From Gonium pectorale (Eukaryota > Chlorophyta > Chlorophyceae > Chlamydomonadales > Volvocaceae), in assembly GCA_001584585.1 (NCBI GenBank), contig LSYV01000010.1, positions 1,567,317 to 1,587,509 of the forward strand: a stretch of DNA of 20,193 nt. The letters run 5' to 3'. The notes below the pieces were generated by a model. That model was not told the origin of the DNA and did no database searches. It worked only from the letters and a program-made list of their open reading frames with translations. The position numbers and the translations under genes are program-made. This document shows positions 1 to 10,511 of the stretch, in pieces; position 1 is the stretch's first letter; each line of letters opens with the position of its first letter.

Positions 1-550
1 TGCTTGCTGGTCCCTTCCTCCGCATTATACAGGCCATTGTGATCTGGCGATGAATGATTTAGGCAGCATAATGTTATGGGAAGGAGACCGGCCAGACTGT
101 GTGTTCGGTTACCCGCATCGAAAGAGCCCCCCCTGCTGTAAGAATGGCCACGGTGGGCCGAAGAGCTGCGCCCTGGCTGGGTGGGGGCAGGGCGGCCGTT
201 GCATAACTGACCGACCAACAGCCAGGCACGTGGGTCCCACAGCAGAGGCCACCACAGCGGTCGGCTGTCAGTCTGTGCTCTCTGTAATGCGTGGGCTCCG
301 CAGGGGGCTCGTGTGGCGCACGCCCCAACATGCTACACCCCTCATAACGGGTGGGGGTAGAGGGGATACGGGGGAGAGGAGTTTACCGGCGCTGTGGTGA
401 CTTGCGGGCAGCCAGGCATACACATCAGTACGTCAGCAGCCGTGGCCACAGACTGACCTGCACGTGGGACGGGGCGGGGACGCTGAGGGGGCGTTGGCGC
501 GCCCCCGCAGAGCCGCTCAGGCCTGACCCCACCCCCGCGGACGTACCGCA
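1..550. other. Left edge: no supported gene
   Basis: No reading frame here shows recognisable protein motifs. The stretch may be promoter and leader, or an intron of the sulfotransferase gene. A GTACCG donor-like site at 542 and several CAG sites would allow an upstream exon, but none can be proven. No membrane anchor segment was found in any frame. Confidence 0.5.
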
Positions 551-3500
551 ATGTGTGCAGCCGTACATCCCCAGTCCCGAACCTTGTCGTACTCACGCCT
601 CACACCCCCTCCGCCCCCCCGCTCCGCAACCCACACCAGGTTCCTCCAGGCCAACGACACCGCCGACGCCTCGCCCTCCCCGTCCCCTTCCCCCTCCCCG
701 TCTCCTTCGCCCACGCGCGCGCCCTCGGCCGCCACCGTCGCGGAGGCCGCGGCCGCCGCGTCCACATCCGACCCCGCCTCCTCCGCCACCACCACTACCG
801 CCGCCGGCGCCGCGGCCAATGTCAGCTCCTCGGTCGACGCCACTGCCTCGGCGCCCGACTACCACACGCGTTACCTGGCGCCCCAGCTTCACCCCATGCG
901 CTATAACGTGGCCGACTATGTGCACCGATACCGCCGATCAGACAGGTTCAACCTCATTCAGGTTGGTCGGTTGCTTGCTTGGAGTGCGCAGAAGCGCGCG
1001 TGTGGAATGAAGGGGTGGGGAGTGGGGCCCCCGGGTCAGCGGAGGGCTGGGGACGTGAGTGCTGCGCTGCCGCGCCGCCTGGAGGGAAGCCATGCCGGCA
1101 CGGACGCGGCCATGACACCCGCCGGTGCCCGGTCCTGTCCTTCTCTCCGCGTCGTTGCCCCCGGGCGGCCTCCGCCCGCCAGCCGCGGGGGGGGGGGTCA
1201 GGCGGTGACCACGCCAAGGTTGGGTGTCGGCCACCGCGGCCCGCGACTCCCAACATTCGACTACGGGCACCTGCCTGGGGCCCCGAAGTTAGCCCTACCC
1301 TACCCACGCGTGACGGCCCCGCCATGTGCCCAGGCCCCGGCCTGGAGCGGTTTCCCACCATCACCCGTCTTCTCTTCTTCACTACCCCACCAAGCCCCTC
1401 TCGTCATTTTGTGCGGAACTCATGCCGCCTCCACGCAGCTGCTCCACGCTCCTGTCCACTCGGCCGCGTCCGCTCCACGCCACTTGTGTAACCCGTCATG
1501 CCCCATACACTCCCCACCCCCCGGGTCTTTGCCCTCCTATTTCCCCCGCTGCTGGCTTCCAGCCTCCCCTCATTTGAAACGCGACTCTCCACGTTACGCC
1601 CCTCCCACCACACACACATACACGCTTCTACGCTTCATACACGCTTACGCTCATCGTGTGCGCTTTCCTTTTCAACTCATATACACGCTTCCAGATCATC
1701 GTCGTTCACGTCGTTCCATTTCAACACACGCTTCTAGATCATATAGAACATACACACGCGCGCGCAGATCATATAGAACACACGCACGCACACGGCCCGC
1801 CTGGTCCGGGACGCTTGTTTCCTATCCTGCCTCTGCCCCCGGCTCGCCCCCGCAGGCCGAGTCTCCCGATATCTGGAAGGTGCTGCCCCCCAACTACGAC
1901 CGCCGCTACAAGAACCCATGCTGGTGGGGGCGAGGGCGGGGGCCGAGGACGTCGGGCCCCCGGTCCGCCGTGCCGCCCGAGGGGCTGCTGCATCAGCTGC
2001 CGCCACACGTCTCCTCGAGCAATGCCTTTCCGTTACCCATACGCCATACCCGTACACTCATGGCATGCACTCAACGCACAGAGCGGGCACTCTCGTGCTT
2101 TGCCGCCCGCTTGAACCACGGCCTTTGGCAACAGGGCGCTCGAGCGCGCAGGAATTGCCTCCTCCCCTGCCCGGCAGCTCCCCCGCATCTCACCCCGCAG
2201 CGCCATCCGGGCCCCTTACCAACCCCGCCCCACCCCGGCCCCGGCCACCCGGCCAACCCGCAGGGTCGCTGGCGAGCGCCTGCGCTGCGTGCCGTACTTT
2301 CACATCCTGGGCGTCTCCAAGTGCGGCACCACCGACCTGTACCACCGCCTCTCCAAGCACCCGCAGCTGTTCGAGTCCAAGAACAAGGTGGGGTGCTGCA
2401 GCAGCATGCCGCCACTGCTGCTGCGGCTGCTGTTGCCGTCCGCGCTTGGCCTCTCTCGCAAGCTACCGCCCATCGCTGCGAGGGACGGTGCCGGATGCTG
2501 TCGGGCCTCCAGCTGTTGTGAGGGGGCAGGGCGTGTGCGCCTGCGCGATGAAGCGCTGGAGAGTATGCAAGGCGTGATGTGAAACGACCGTGCTTTGTAA
2601 CGCGAGCCGGAGGGCCGACTGGGGCCACAAGACAGGCGCTTTTTTTTGCGCTAGCAAGCCAGCCAGCCGGCAGCCTCGGGGGTGTGTGCGTCGGGTGGGA
2701 GGGGAAAGGTGGCGCGTCCCGCTGTGCGCCGTGGGAATGTCGGCACCGCGCCTGCCCCTGCTCCTCTGCCGGCGAGTTTACGCCCCCCGCCCCCGCGTCC
2801 AACCCGTGATAGTGCGATGTTTGAAACCCCGTGGATACAACGCGCTTTATCCTCTCGGTCCTGGCCTCCTGGCCCACTTCGTGCGCCCCCCTCCCGCCTG
2901 TCCCTCCGTTCCGCAGGGCCCCCACTGGTGGGACGAGTGCCCCTACCCGGCCAAGGGCGAGTGCACCGCACCGCCCAACGGCGACTTCGACGGCTACGTC
3001 GACCTCTTCTCTAACGCGGCGGAGCGGATCCGTACCGCAGACCCGCAGGTGTGCGACTGTGTGAGTGCGTGCGTGTTGAAAAGGCACAACGCATACGACG
3101 AGCGTAAGCGCGAAAGTGATGATGTCGTTGTGCGTGCGTGTGTCAGGGGGCGGGGGAAAGGACTGGAAGACGTTTTCACTAGAGAGGCGTGTGAGGACAG
3201 CAGCTGCTCTTGGCACCCCATGCCGCGCCTTGCCTCTGGGCGTCTGACCCTCCGCCGCACATCACTCCCGCTCTGACCCGTGGGTCGCAGGGCATCACGG
3301 GCGAGGCCTCCTCCAACACCTTCACCGCCGCCTCGGGAGTGTACCTGCGGTACGTCACCGCCGCGTGCCCCAGCATCCAAAGCCACGTGGGGTCGGCTAT
3401 GCCCGGGAATGCCGTGCCTTGCTGCACCCGCATTGCCATCATCACCACTACTACCACCACCATCACCACTAAGATCCTCAGCACCCGGGCGCCCCGACCC

Positions 3501-6500
3501 CAGCCCCGGCCGACATTCAGAAGTGCAGAAATTGTCGAATGGGTCGTGCGAAGTCTAACTGGGCCTTGATCCAATCAAGCGTCATATTTTGCCAGGTTGT
3601 CATGCTCGTGGCATAACACACGACATGCGCCAGAGCGTGTTCATGCAGGAGCGTGCCCGTGTATGAGCGGGCCGACCAGCCCGGCTCGGGTCGCGCCCGC
3701 CCGCGCCGCATCCGCTTCATGGAGCCCCCTGCCGGCCGCGCTGCTCCCGCCCCCCTCCCCCCTGCCGCTCCCCACGCAACCCACCCACACGCCCCCGCCC
3801 GGCTGCGTGTGGGTGCCCCATTGCCCTCCCCGCCCGTTTCCCCTCTACATTACCCACCGCCCTCCCCGCTCCCTGCCCCCGCGTCGCCACAGCGGCCCCT
3901 CCTGGGACCGCAACACCACCGTGACCATGCCGGAGCTGCTCCGCGAGGCGGCCCCCTTCCTGCGCAACATCATCATCTTCCGCAACCCTGTGGACCGCTA
4001 CTACTCGGCCTTCTACTACTACAGGTGGGGCTCTGGCGCGTGGGGGGTCGTTGCAGTGGCAGCGGCGGAAAAGGAGTGCTCGGGGGAGGGGAGGGGGTTG
4101 CAAAGCGTTCACATTGCAGAAGCTGGGAGGTGCAGTGGCGGTTACCGTAGTGAAGGAGACGGGTGATGAAGCGGATTGCGACGCGCGCGGGGCGCCGAAG
4201 CCTGAACAGTGAGGGTGTGGGTGTATCGCCAGTTCGGGGATGCGGCAATGAGGAGCGGGGCCTGGGCCAGTGTGCTGAGCCAAGGCAGCTGGATTGCGGC
4301 TGGTGGGGCTGCGCGGGATCTGCGCGGGATCGAGGAGTCGCCGGCGGGTGCCGAACTGGCTCCTGGATGTGCTGCGGGATGCCGTAGCAGTGCCGAAAGC
4401 GGGGGTTATGCAAAATGCGCACATGCACACGCACCGCCCACGGCATTCGGTCAGTCGAACACTATGCCGAGCTGTCGCTATAAGCCGATATTGCGTGCCC
4501 TAAACTTACGCCACCGCAGGTGGTGGGTCAAGGACCAGCCGCCGCCCACGCCCGCGGACTTCCACAAGGCGGCCACAGATGTGAGGGGACGGAGGCGCGG
4601 CGGCCGCTGCGGCGGGGCGGCGGGACGCAGGGCGGCGGACGCCGGCGCGCGTGTCGCTCCTCTCAATAGCGCTCCTCTTGTGTCGCCGGCCGCGTTACTA
4701 TATCCCCCCCCCCAAACTAGCCAGGCGTTGCGCGCGCTGCCCCCACCGCCATACACCCCCACCTCGGCCCCATCCATGACTCCGTTGACTCCACCTGCGC
4801 GGTGCCCTAGCCCGACATTGCCCCCGACGAGCCCGGATGGCACGGGTGGGTCGGCACGGGCCAGTCTTCTGGGCTGCCAGGAGTTGCGCCCAACACCCCC
4901 TCCCCCCAAATAAACTGTTCTCCGGGGGAAAGCGCTGCCGCTGCTCCCATGCAATGCACCCATGCCCGGCCGACCGCCCCGCGCCCACGCTCAGCACGCT
5001 CCGCCACAAGAGCACTGACCCGACTCGACACGCGCCGTCCGCCTGCCTGCCCGCCCGCCCGCCCGCGCGCAGGAGATTGCCGTGTGGCGCGGCTGCGTGG
5101 AGGCGCACGGCCAGAAGTACTGCGTGCGGCACTACCACCCGCAGCAGCTGGTCAAGGGCATGTACTCTGAGTTCATACTGGTGCGTACGGCACGCGCGGT
5201 GGTACGGACGTGTAGCACAGCGTCCGTGCACGTCCGTTCAAGGGCGCTGGCGCCGCGTGCGGAATCTGTAACGCAAGGCACCCTTCTCCCCCGGCGCCGC
5301 CGCCGCCGAATTTGTGTAACCGCCTCGACATCCCCCGCAACGGCCAACGCCCAACGCCCAACCGCAGGACTGGCTCCACCACTGGCCGCGCGACCAGCTG
5401 CTCTTCCTGCGCAACGAGGACTACTCGGCCGCTGGGCGGGAGCACATGGAGGCGGTGCTCAAGTTCCTGGACATGCGGCGGCCCTCGGCCCAGGAGTGGG
5501 ACCAGGTGCGGGCGTGCCCGGGGACCCGCCGGGGCCGAGCAGCACCATCCACCTTGCTGCTGGGCGTGGCGGTGCGACCACCCGCTCACAGCTGCCGCCC
5601 CCCCCAACACACACACACACACAGACGCTTACGCTCGTCGTATGCGCTATTCATTTGAACACACAGACGACGCTTTGCTTGCTGTCACTTTTGCATAAAT
5701 GTTGGAGCGCGCTGCTTCGGTACACCGGCGTGTAAAACATACGCGCACGCACCAGGCGTGGGATGATGCGGGGCTGCCGCGTCACCGATTTGAGCCGGCA
5801 GAGGCTGAGTGGGCGGACGCGCGGGCGGGGATCGCCTGCGACCTGGCTATTGTGGCGTTGGGCACTTTACGGCCGGGGCTGGCTGGATGAGCGAGCTTGG
5901 GACCGGTTAGCTGGCGGTTGTTGGCGTTCGCGTGAACTGCTCCGTGGCGGTGTGTGGTGCTGGCTGGCAACGAAACAGCAACATGGTACACAGGAACCGG
6001 TCGGGGTGGGCGCCCCTAACTGACGAGGCATTCCGCGCGTGCCCCGAGCCAGGCCGCCTCCCAACGTTTGGCGCCATGTCGCCGCCTCCTGCCATACGCC
6101 AGCGCGCACGCCCCCCTACTCCTCCCGTGACCATCTCACCCGCCTCCTCCTCCACTGCCCTAGATCATGGGCATGAAGACGCGCAACAAGAACAGCGACA
6201 AGTACAAGCCGATGCTGCCAGAGACGCGCGCGATGCTGGAGGTGGGTGGCAGCCGTGGAGGGGGCCCGGGGGTTTGGGGTTTTAGGGTTTGGGTTTAGGG
6301 TTTGGGTAGGGGCCGGGGTGGAACGCCCTTGGGGGCCTCCGGAAATGTCGGGTGGGTGCTATGCTCACCTGTCGGCGCATCTGGTTGAGCTGGTCCTGGT
6401 AGGCATTGGTGCGCCATGCCGCTGGGGGTGTGCCCTGGCCCCCGGGCCATGCATGCCCCTCGCTCGGCCTTCCTGGTGAGACGGTTGTGCCTCCATCCGG

Positions 6501-7199
6501 AGGGTCAAGCGAGTCCCTGTCATGATCCGGCAGCCCACTACCAGGGCGACCCGTGGGTCACCCAACCGTCCTCCGCCCCCACCCCACGCCTTCGGTACTG
6601 CCCCGCCCCGCAACCGCCGTGCGGCGCAGGCCTTCTATCGGCCGTTCAACGAGCGCCTGGCGCACACTCTTGCGGACGACAGGTGTGGGGCCCCGCTTGT
6701 CCGGGGGAGAGGTTACGGGTTGCCGCGGCGTTGCCCAGGGGGGGCACGAACGGGCCCCGCATTCTCCGAGAAGAGGACATACTCAGGCTACGTTCGGGCA
6801 GATGTTGCCTCGCCCGGGAGCTGCTGATATGCTGGTATAAGGGCAACGGTGTTCGTTCAGCGTGGGTTGGTACCTGTAGTTCGCGGCAGTACGAGGGCAC
6901 TGTTGCTGCCCAGTCAGTCTGCCTCCTTGCCCATAATCCTCCGGGATCGCGCGCTACTCCCCCTGCCACCGGGGACGCTGGGAACCGTTCACCACTCAGC
7001 CTTCAGCAAAGCGGGGGGCGATATGCACCTCCGGCCTTTCCTAGTGTGAACGCCTTCCAACCCAATGATCCCCCCACCTCACAGATGGCTGTGGCGGGAC
7101 CCGCCCAAGGGCAAGGACAGCCAGCCGGCCGCCGATGCCTCCACCGCGCAGCTGCAGGCCGCCGCGGGCGGCGATGCCGCCACCGTTCAGGCGGCGTAG
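551..7199 (+). CDS. Carbohydrate sulfotransferase, CHST15/GALNAC4S-6ST-like, 12 exons
   Basis: This gene probably transfers sulfate from PAPS to a glycan in the Golgi lumen. Coding exons, with junctions that keep frame throughout: 551-961, 1856-1923, 2264-2387, 2917-3048, 3291-3349, 3893-4024, 4520-4580, 5073-5180, 5368-5505, 6164-6241, 6630-6682 and 7085-7199. Together they encode 492 residues. The 5'-phosphosulfate loop is GVSKCGTTDLYHRL (about 176-189, Lys179). The 3'-phosphate motif is FRNPVDRYYSAFYYYR, with Arg295 and Ser303. Further family landmarks are NPCW, ITGEAS, PRDQLLFLRNEDY, MLPETR and FYRPFNERLA. Residues 41-54 are seven Ser-Pro repeats, followed by an Ala/Ser/Thr-rich stem. No signal anchor is visible. 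The ATG at 551 is only the first one in frame, and an acceptor at 632-639 (exon from 640) suggests that upstream exons exist outside or early in the window. The acceptor substrate cannot be told; extracellular-matrix polysaccharide or glycoprotein is an inference. The family call is firm, the 5' end is not. Confidence 0.83.
671..712 (+). repeat. Ser-Pro-coding microsatellite in exon 1 of the sulfotransferase
   Basis: Fourteen codons alternate TCN and CCN to encode (Ser-Pro)7. Synonymous third positions vary, so selection or age has scrambled the DNA repeat while the dipeptide stayed. Ser-Pro and hydroxyproline-rich runs are common in volvocine secreted and Golgi proteins. Here the run probably forms an extended, O-glycosylated stem between a membrane anchor and the catalytic domain. 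Confidence 0.8.
1641..1670 (+). repeat. Dispersed intronic repeat, copy in intron 1
   Basis: The sequence ACGCTTACGCTCATCGTGTG is followed by a TTTTCAAC-like tail. It matches the copies at 3076-3110 (opposite strand) and 5625-5660. It lies in a CA-rich tract of about 200 bp (1600-1800) that also holds two copies of AGATCATATAGAACA, at about 1735 and 1768. Confidence 0.65.
3076..3110 (-). repeat. Dispersed intronic repeat, inverted copy in intron 4
   Basis: Read on the minus strand this gives CGCTTACGCTCGTCGTATGC, followed by a GTGCCTTTTCAA tail. Twenty bases match the intron 9 copy almost exactly. It is flanked by GTGCGTGC-type runs. The orientation is opposite to the copies in introns 1 and 9. 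Confidence 0.7.
3436..3475 (+). repeat. ACC/ATC trinucleotide microsatellite in intron 5
   Basis: The stretch is composed of CATCACCAC and TACTACCACC-type triplets. It is imperfect and non-coding, within the 543-bp intron 5 (3350-3892) of the sulfotransferase gene. Confidence 0.6.
5606..5665 (+). repeat. CA microsatellite plus dispersed intronic repeat in intron 9
   Basis: An (AC)n run at about 5606-5623 is followed by ACGCTTACGCTCGTCGTATG and an ATTCATTTGAACACA tail. The core is shared with the intron 1 copy and, inverted, with the intron 4 copy. Confidence 0.7.
6269..6313 (+). repeat. Interstitial telomere-like tract in intron 10
   Basis: The tract reads as successive GGTTTGGGG, TTTTAGGG, TTTGGG, TTTAGGG and TTTGGGTAGGGG blocks. 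It includes the TTTTAGGG unit of Chlamydomonas telomeres and the TTTAGGG plant-type unit. It begins 28 bp after the exon 10 donor (GTGGGT at 6242). Confidence 0.75.
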
Positions 7200-7215
7200 G
7201 GAGCCGTAGAGCACC

Positions 7216-7220
7216 TGTAA
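7216..7220 (+). promoter_or_regulatory. Possible polyadenylation signal TGTAA of the sulfotransferase gene
   Basis: TGTAA, the volvocine poly(A) signal, lies 17 bases after the TAG at 7197-7199. I found no other TGTAA on this strand before the convergent gene. This would make an unusually short 3' UTR, so a variant signal further on is possible. Confidence 0.4.
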
Positions 7221-7494
7221 TGCATTTCCTGATCCGTGGAGCGGTCCCCGGCATGCCTGCGAGCGGTGGCCGACCACACAGCCAGCCGAAGCTGCGGAAC
7301 GCGCCGGCCGCTGCTTCTGCGCTACCTCACAAACTGGTTCGGTTCTCCCTTTACTCGTGCCCGGTGGACGTCGGGACCGGTCCAGGGCGGGGGAAGGTTG
7401 CGTGGATTGGGAAGGTTGCGGGTTTTACCGTGACGCGGGGGCCGTGCACGTAGGTTGAGTGCGTAGCGGGTGCGGGCCGCACCGATCGGGCGCA

Positions 7495-7548
7495 TCTCCT
7501 CCCGGCGCGGTTTCTCTTCCCGGCGTGGTGTCTCCTCCCGGCGGCGGC
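7495..7548. repeat. Three imperfect 18-bp tandem repeats
   Basis: The units are TCTCCTCCCGGCGCGGTT, TCTCTTCCCGGCGTGGTG and TCTCCTCCCGGCGGCGGC, end to end. On the minus strand they would read as Arg/Glu-rich repeats, but that frame has no other support. Confidence 0.75.
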
Positions 7549-8379
7549 GGAGGAGGACTGCGACGCCAGCATTGCACGTTGACCTGCTTGCTGAGTGAGA
7601 AGATACGGACTGATAGACTGAGGCGTACGACTTCTTGGGGGTGCCAGATGCGGATGTGGAGAAGGGGCTTGCTATCGTGACGTCTGACGGGTAGCCTGGC
7701 CCCAGCGGCAGCAAGGCCTTTGGAGGCCGGTCTGTCGGCCGGTCTTTCCGGCTTGGATTCGAGGGTGGGCTGGAGACAGACAGGCGGGAGATGGGTGAGG
7801 GAGGGGAGCGGCGAGTGAGAGCCGCAGAGAGGGAGAGTCGCGAGCTTCCTTGGGCTGATGAGTGATTGATCGCTGCATGAACATCCTATGCAGTACTACG
7901 TAGGTGGTGCTGAAGGCGCCCTTGAGCTCACTAGGCCGGACCGCTTACTGTACAAGGAGGCCACTGCCACAGGCCACACGTGCCGCCGATTGCAGAGCTC
8001 GTGCATGAGCCCTTTGCGTGTGTGTAGGGGCTGACGCAACGTGTTCAGCTGTACCGGATGTACGGCGGGGTCCAAGGCGAATGTACGGTGGGGGCAAGCG
8101 AGAGCCCCAAGACATTGAATGCGTTCACGTGCACGCGGCATCCCCCCGGCATGCACGCCTCCTCCTGGCGCTGTGGCGCTCGACGCGTCATGCGAGTGGG
8201 GCACCGTGGTGCAGGGGGGTAATAAAGAAAGGGAAAGGGGTCGCGTCGCGGACACCGAATCGCATACTCAGTAGTGGTGCAGGGGGGCTGGCGCGCTGTT
8301 GCAACCCAATGCCGGGTCTGCGGGCGCGTCTCGGAATTCAAAGCGAGCTGCTGTCATTGCACACCGCCCTGCGCGGCGC

Positions 8380-8402
8380 CTTCCCCCGCCGTCGGCGGGA
8401 AG
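8380..8402. other. GC-rich hairpin in the 3' intergenic region
   Basis: CTTCCC and CCGCCG face CGGCGG and GAAG around a single T, giving a stem of about 10-11 bp with one bulge. It lies about 500 bp past the cyclophilin-like stop, close to its candidate poly(A) signal. Its function is unknown. Confidence 0.45.
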
Positions 8403-8451
8403 CCCGGGCGGTCATGAGAATGGTGCGACCGCCACGGAAGGAATCACGGGC

Positions 8452-8456
8452 TTACA
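8452..8456 (-). promoter_or_regulatory. Possible polyadenylation signal TGTAA of the cyclophilin-like gene
   Basis: TGTAA is read on the minus strand about 450 bases past the TAA at 8904-8902, a normal 3' UTR length for this group. Another TGTAA overlaps the stop codon itself (8905-8901) but looks too early. Confidence 0.45.
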
Positions 8457-8901
8457 CCTGGGGCCCGGAGAGCACGGCTTGCCATCTGGCGGCAACAAAC
8501 CATCCCCTCGTCACGCCACTCGTCACCACGCCTGGCACATCCAGACTATCCAACCGCTATGCCGCCTGCATGCCACCACCCACGACATTTATGGCGTCAA
8601 AAGTCACGCGATGGCACGTCCGCCACTTCCCTCCCGCATCCTCCTCAGCCCCCAGCTCCCCACACCAGCAGCACAGCGCTTCCAAACAAGCAGCCTGCAC
8701 CTGCCAACTTTCCGACCTCCCTTTCCTCGCTGACCCTCCTCAGTCCCCACTTCGGCGTAGCACCTGCCAGCGCACAGCTATGCAGCTCCAAACTGCTGCC
8801 AGCCGGCCAAAGCACGTCTCTTGCTCACCCCACCCCGTACCGTATCGCGCTCATCGCTCGTGTGCCCCGTCCGTCGTTCAACACCAACACCCGAGGCCGA
8901 C

Positions 8902-10511
8902 TTACAGCGCGTCCCCTTCACCGCCGCCACCTCGCACGCCACGCGCCAGCAGAAGGTCCTCCCGCCGCAGCGCCACGAGCTTGTACGGCACGGGCGTCAG
9001 CAACCAGCGTGTGGTGAAGTGGTACTGCTCGTCGGTGCTGTTGCGGTAGGGGGCGGTGGGGATGAGCGGCACCACGGCCGCCATGCCCGCCTCCTGCGGG
9101 CAGCAAGGGGACGATGCGGGTGGGGGCGGAGCGGGGCGGAGCGGGGCGGGGGACGCGACACCGCTGGCCGCAGGCACATACGCAAAACAGAGCTTGCCAA
9201 AGTCAGGCTACCGGTACTCGAGGCAATGCACGAGGCCCGCGTTGGGAGGGCAGCTCGGGACGCGGGCGCCCGGCGGTGCTCGGCGGTGCGCCCCCAGCCG
9301 CCTCTCACCCCGCTCCTGGCTGCCCCTACGCCCGTCCACCCCGACCCCACCTCGACTTCCGCAAACACCGTGAACGCGCCGCCCCACTCGCTGTGGTCCA
9401 CCGTGCCTATGAAGTAGTCCGCGCCCTCGCCGATGAAGCCCGCCGTCCCCCGCCTGCGGACAGGGAGGGATGGGGCTGGCGGTCGGCAACGGCTGGAGCT
9501 CAGCGCTGACGCAGTTGTCCGCACAGCCTGGCAGGGACAACCAGGGTTCCTAGCTGCGTTCCCGCAGGCGGCAGCGATCAAGGTGCGGGCTATGGAAAGG
9601 CTCTGCTGGGGGCACTTCCGATAGCCAGACTGGGGCTATGGACAGGCAGGAGCACACGCGCATGGAGAACTGGAAGGGCGCGGAACAACTAAAACGCGCC
9701 AAACTAGGGGGCCAAACTAGGAGCGCCCAGGGCCCGACCCAAGCCGCGAGCACCTCACTTGACTGGCCGTAGCGTGGGGTTCTCCACGCCGCCCGACCTG
9801 CCGAGCCCCGGCATGCCCCCCTGGAGCAGGCCGTACGGCGGACCGTAGAAGCCGTTGATACCCCAGTTCTGAGGTGGGTGTGGGGTGGAGTGGGGTGGGG
9901 AGGGCGAGGGGCCGTGAGCGGGCGGGCTGTGCAGCCGTCGGGGCGAGGGGTCCCGCTGGTGAATCGGTGGCTGGCGCGGGGCGGGGGTTGCGACATGAGC
10001 GATGGATGGGCCATCGAAGGAGCTTCTCGGAGATGCGGCGGCCTGCAAAACAAATTCGATGCTGGCTCCAGCGATACACCGAGCAAGCTCCCGCAAACTC
10101 GCAGCAGCCGCTGCGCCTCCGTCCGAATGGACGACCCGGAGGCGGGACAGCAGCCCGGAGCGGCATTCAATCAGGATGACCGCGGGGCGACTGTCACTGG
10201 CATTCTGGCCATAGATGCTCCCGCCCCGCCCCGCCCCGTCCTTTGGAGTCTGGATCGGGGCTCTGCGAAGGCCCCGCCGTTGCGTCGCGCGCCCCGCCAT
10301 CACCCATCTCGCCCCAATCCACAACAGTCGGGGGCCGGGGCCTAACCCGGCCCGGCCGCCCTGGCTCCGCCCCGCTCCCGCCTCGCCCTGCCTCTGGCGC
10401 CGGTTCGTGTCGGTAGAAGGTGCAGCTGGGGCAGCCAGCCGGGCTCACTGCCAGACGCGCAACGGCGTCACAGGCCTTGGGCGCCCAGTCGCGCCGCAGG
10501 CGGAGCCGGAT
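8902..10511 (-). CDS. Cyclophilin-like (peptidyl-prolyl isomerase fold) protein, 5' end uncertain
   Basis: Four minus-strand exons keep frame: 10511-10392, 9868-9759, 9453-9351 and 9093-8902 (TAA). They encode 174 residues. Segments that track cyclophilin A are RDWAPKACDAVARLA, then TFYRHEPAPE (the catalytic Arg region), then GPPYGLLQGG (the conserved Gln), then ADYFIGTVDHSEWGGAFTVF (equivalent to the FFITT...EW...VF core). The active site is divergent, so isomerase activity is uncertain. A C-terminal tail continues through TAPYRN and TRWLLTPVPYKLV. Exon 1 begins in mid-domain, so at least one upstream exon is needed. A phase-consistent model joins 11426-11324 and 10645-10593 to give 226 residues with a signal peptide. 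The last exon could instead be cut at a GTAAGT donor overlapping the stop codon, but I see no exon beyond it. Confidence 0.75.

Larger units (their letters stand above)
7200..8901. other. Convergent 3' intergenic region, no supported gene
   Basis: This is the space between the stops of two converging genes and should hold both 3' UTRs. Several open frames exist but none has recognisable motifs, and opposite-strand frames overlap freely. It contains three 18-bp tandem repeats (7495-7548), a pair of GTGGTGCAGGGGGG direct repeats (8207 and 8274) and a GC-rich hairpin (8380-8402). Confidence 0.55.

Noticed and set aside
962..1855. Continuation of the exon 1 reading frame through 2521 as a single 656-codon protein
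   Set aside because: The stretch after 961 is Pro/His/Thr-rich low-complexity sequence with a good donor at 962 and acceptor at 1855. Only exon 2 (1856-1923) within it matches the sulfotransferase family.
2071..3216. Long minus-strand open frame of 381 codons
   Set aside because: It is the antisense shadow of well-supported sulfotransferase exons 3 and 4 and runs through intron simple repeats. It has no family motifs.
4161..4210. C/D-box snoRNA-like pair (GTGATGA ... CTGA) in intron 6
   Set aside because: The boxes are only about 36 bases apart, no terminal stem or inner boxes are visible, and such short motifs are frequent by chance.
7322..7714. Minus-strand Arg/Glu-repeat protein
   Set aside because: The repeats come from an 18-bp DNA tandem in a 3' region. 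No other coding signs or family motifs are present.
9208..9260. Extra minus-strand exon reading GLVHCLEYR between cyclophilin exons 3 and 4
   Set aside because: It does not fit the phase between the flanking exons. Joining FAEVE directly to EAGMAAVV gives the expected family sequence.
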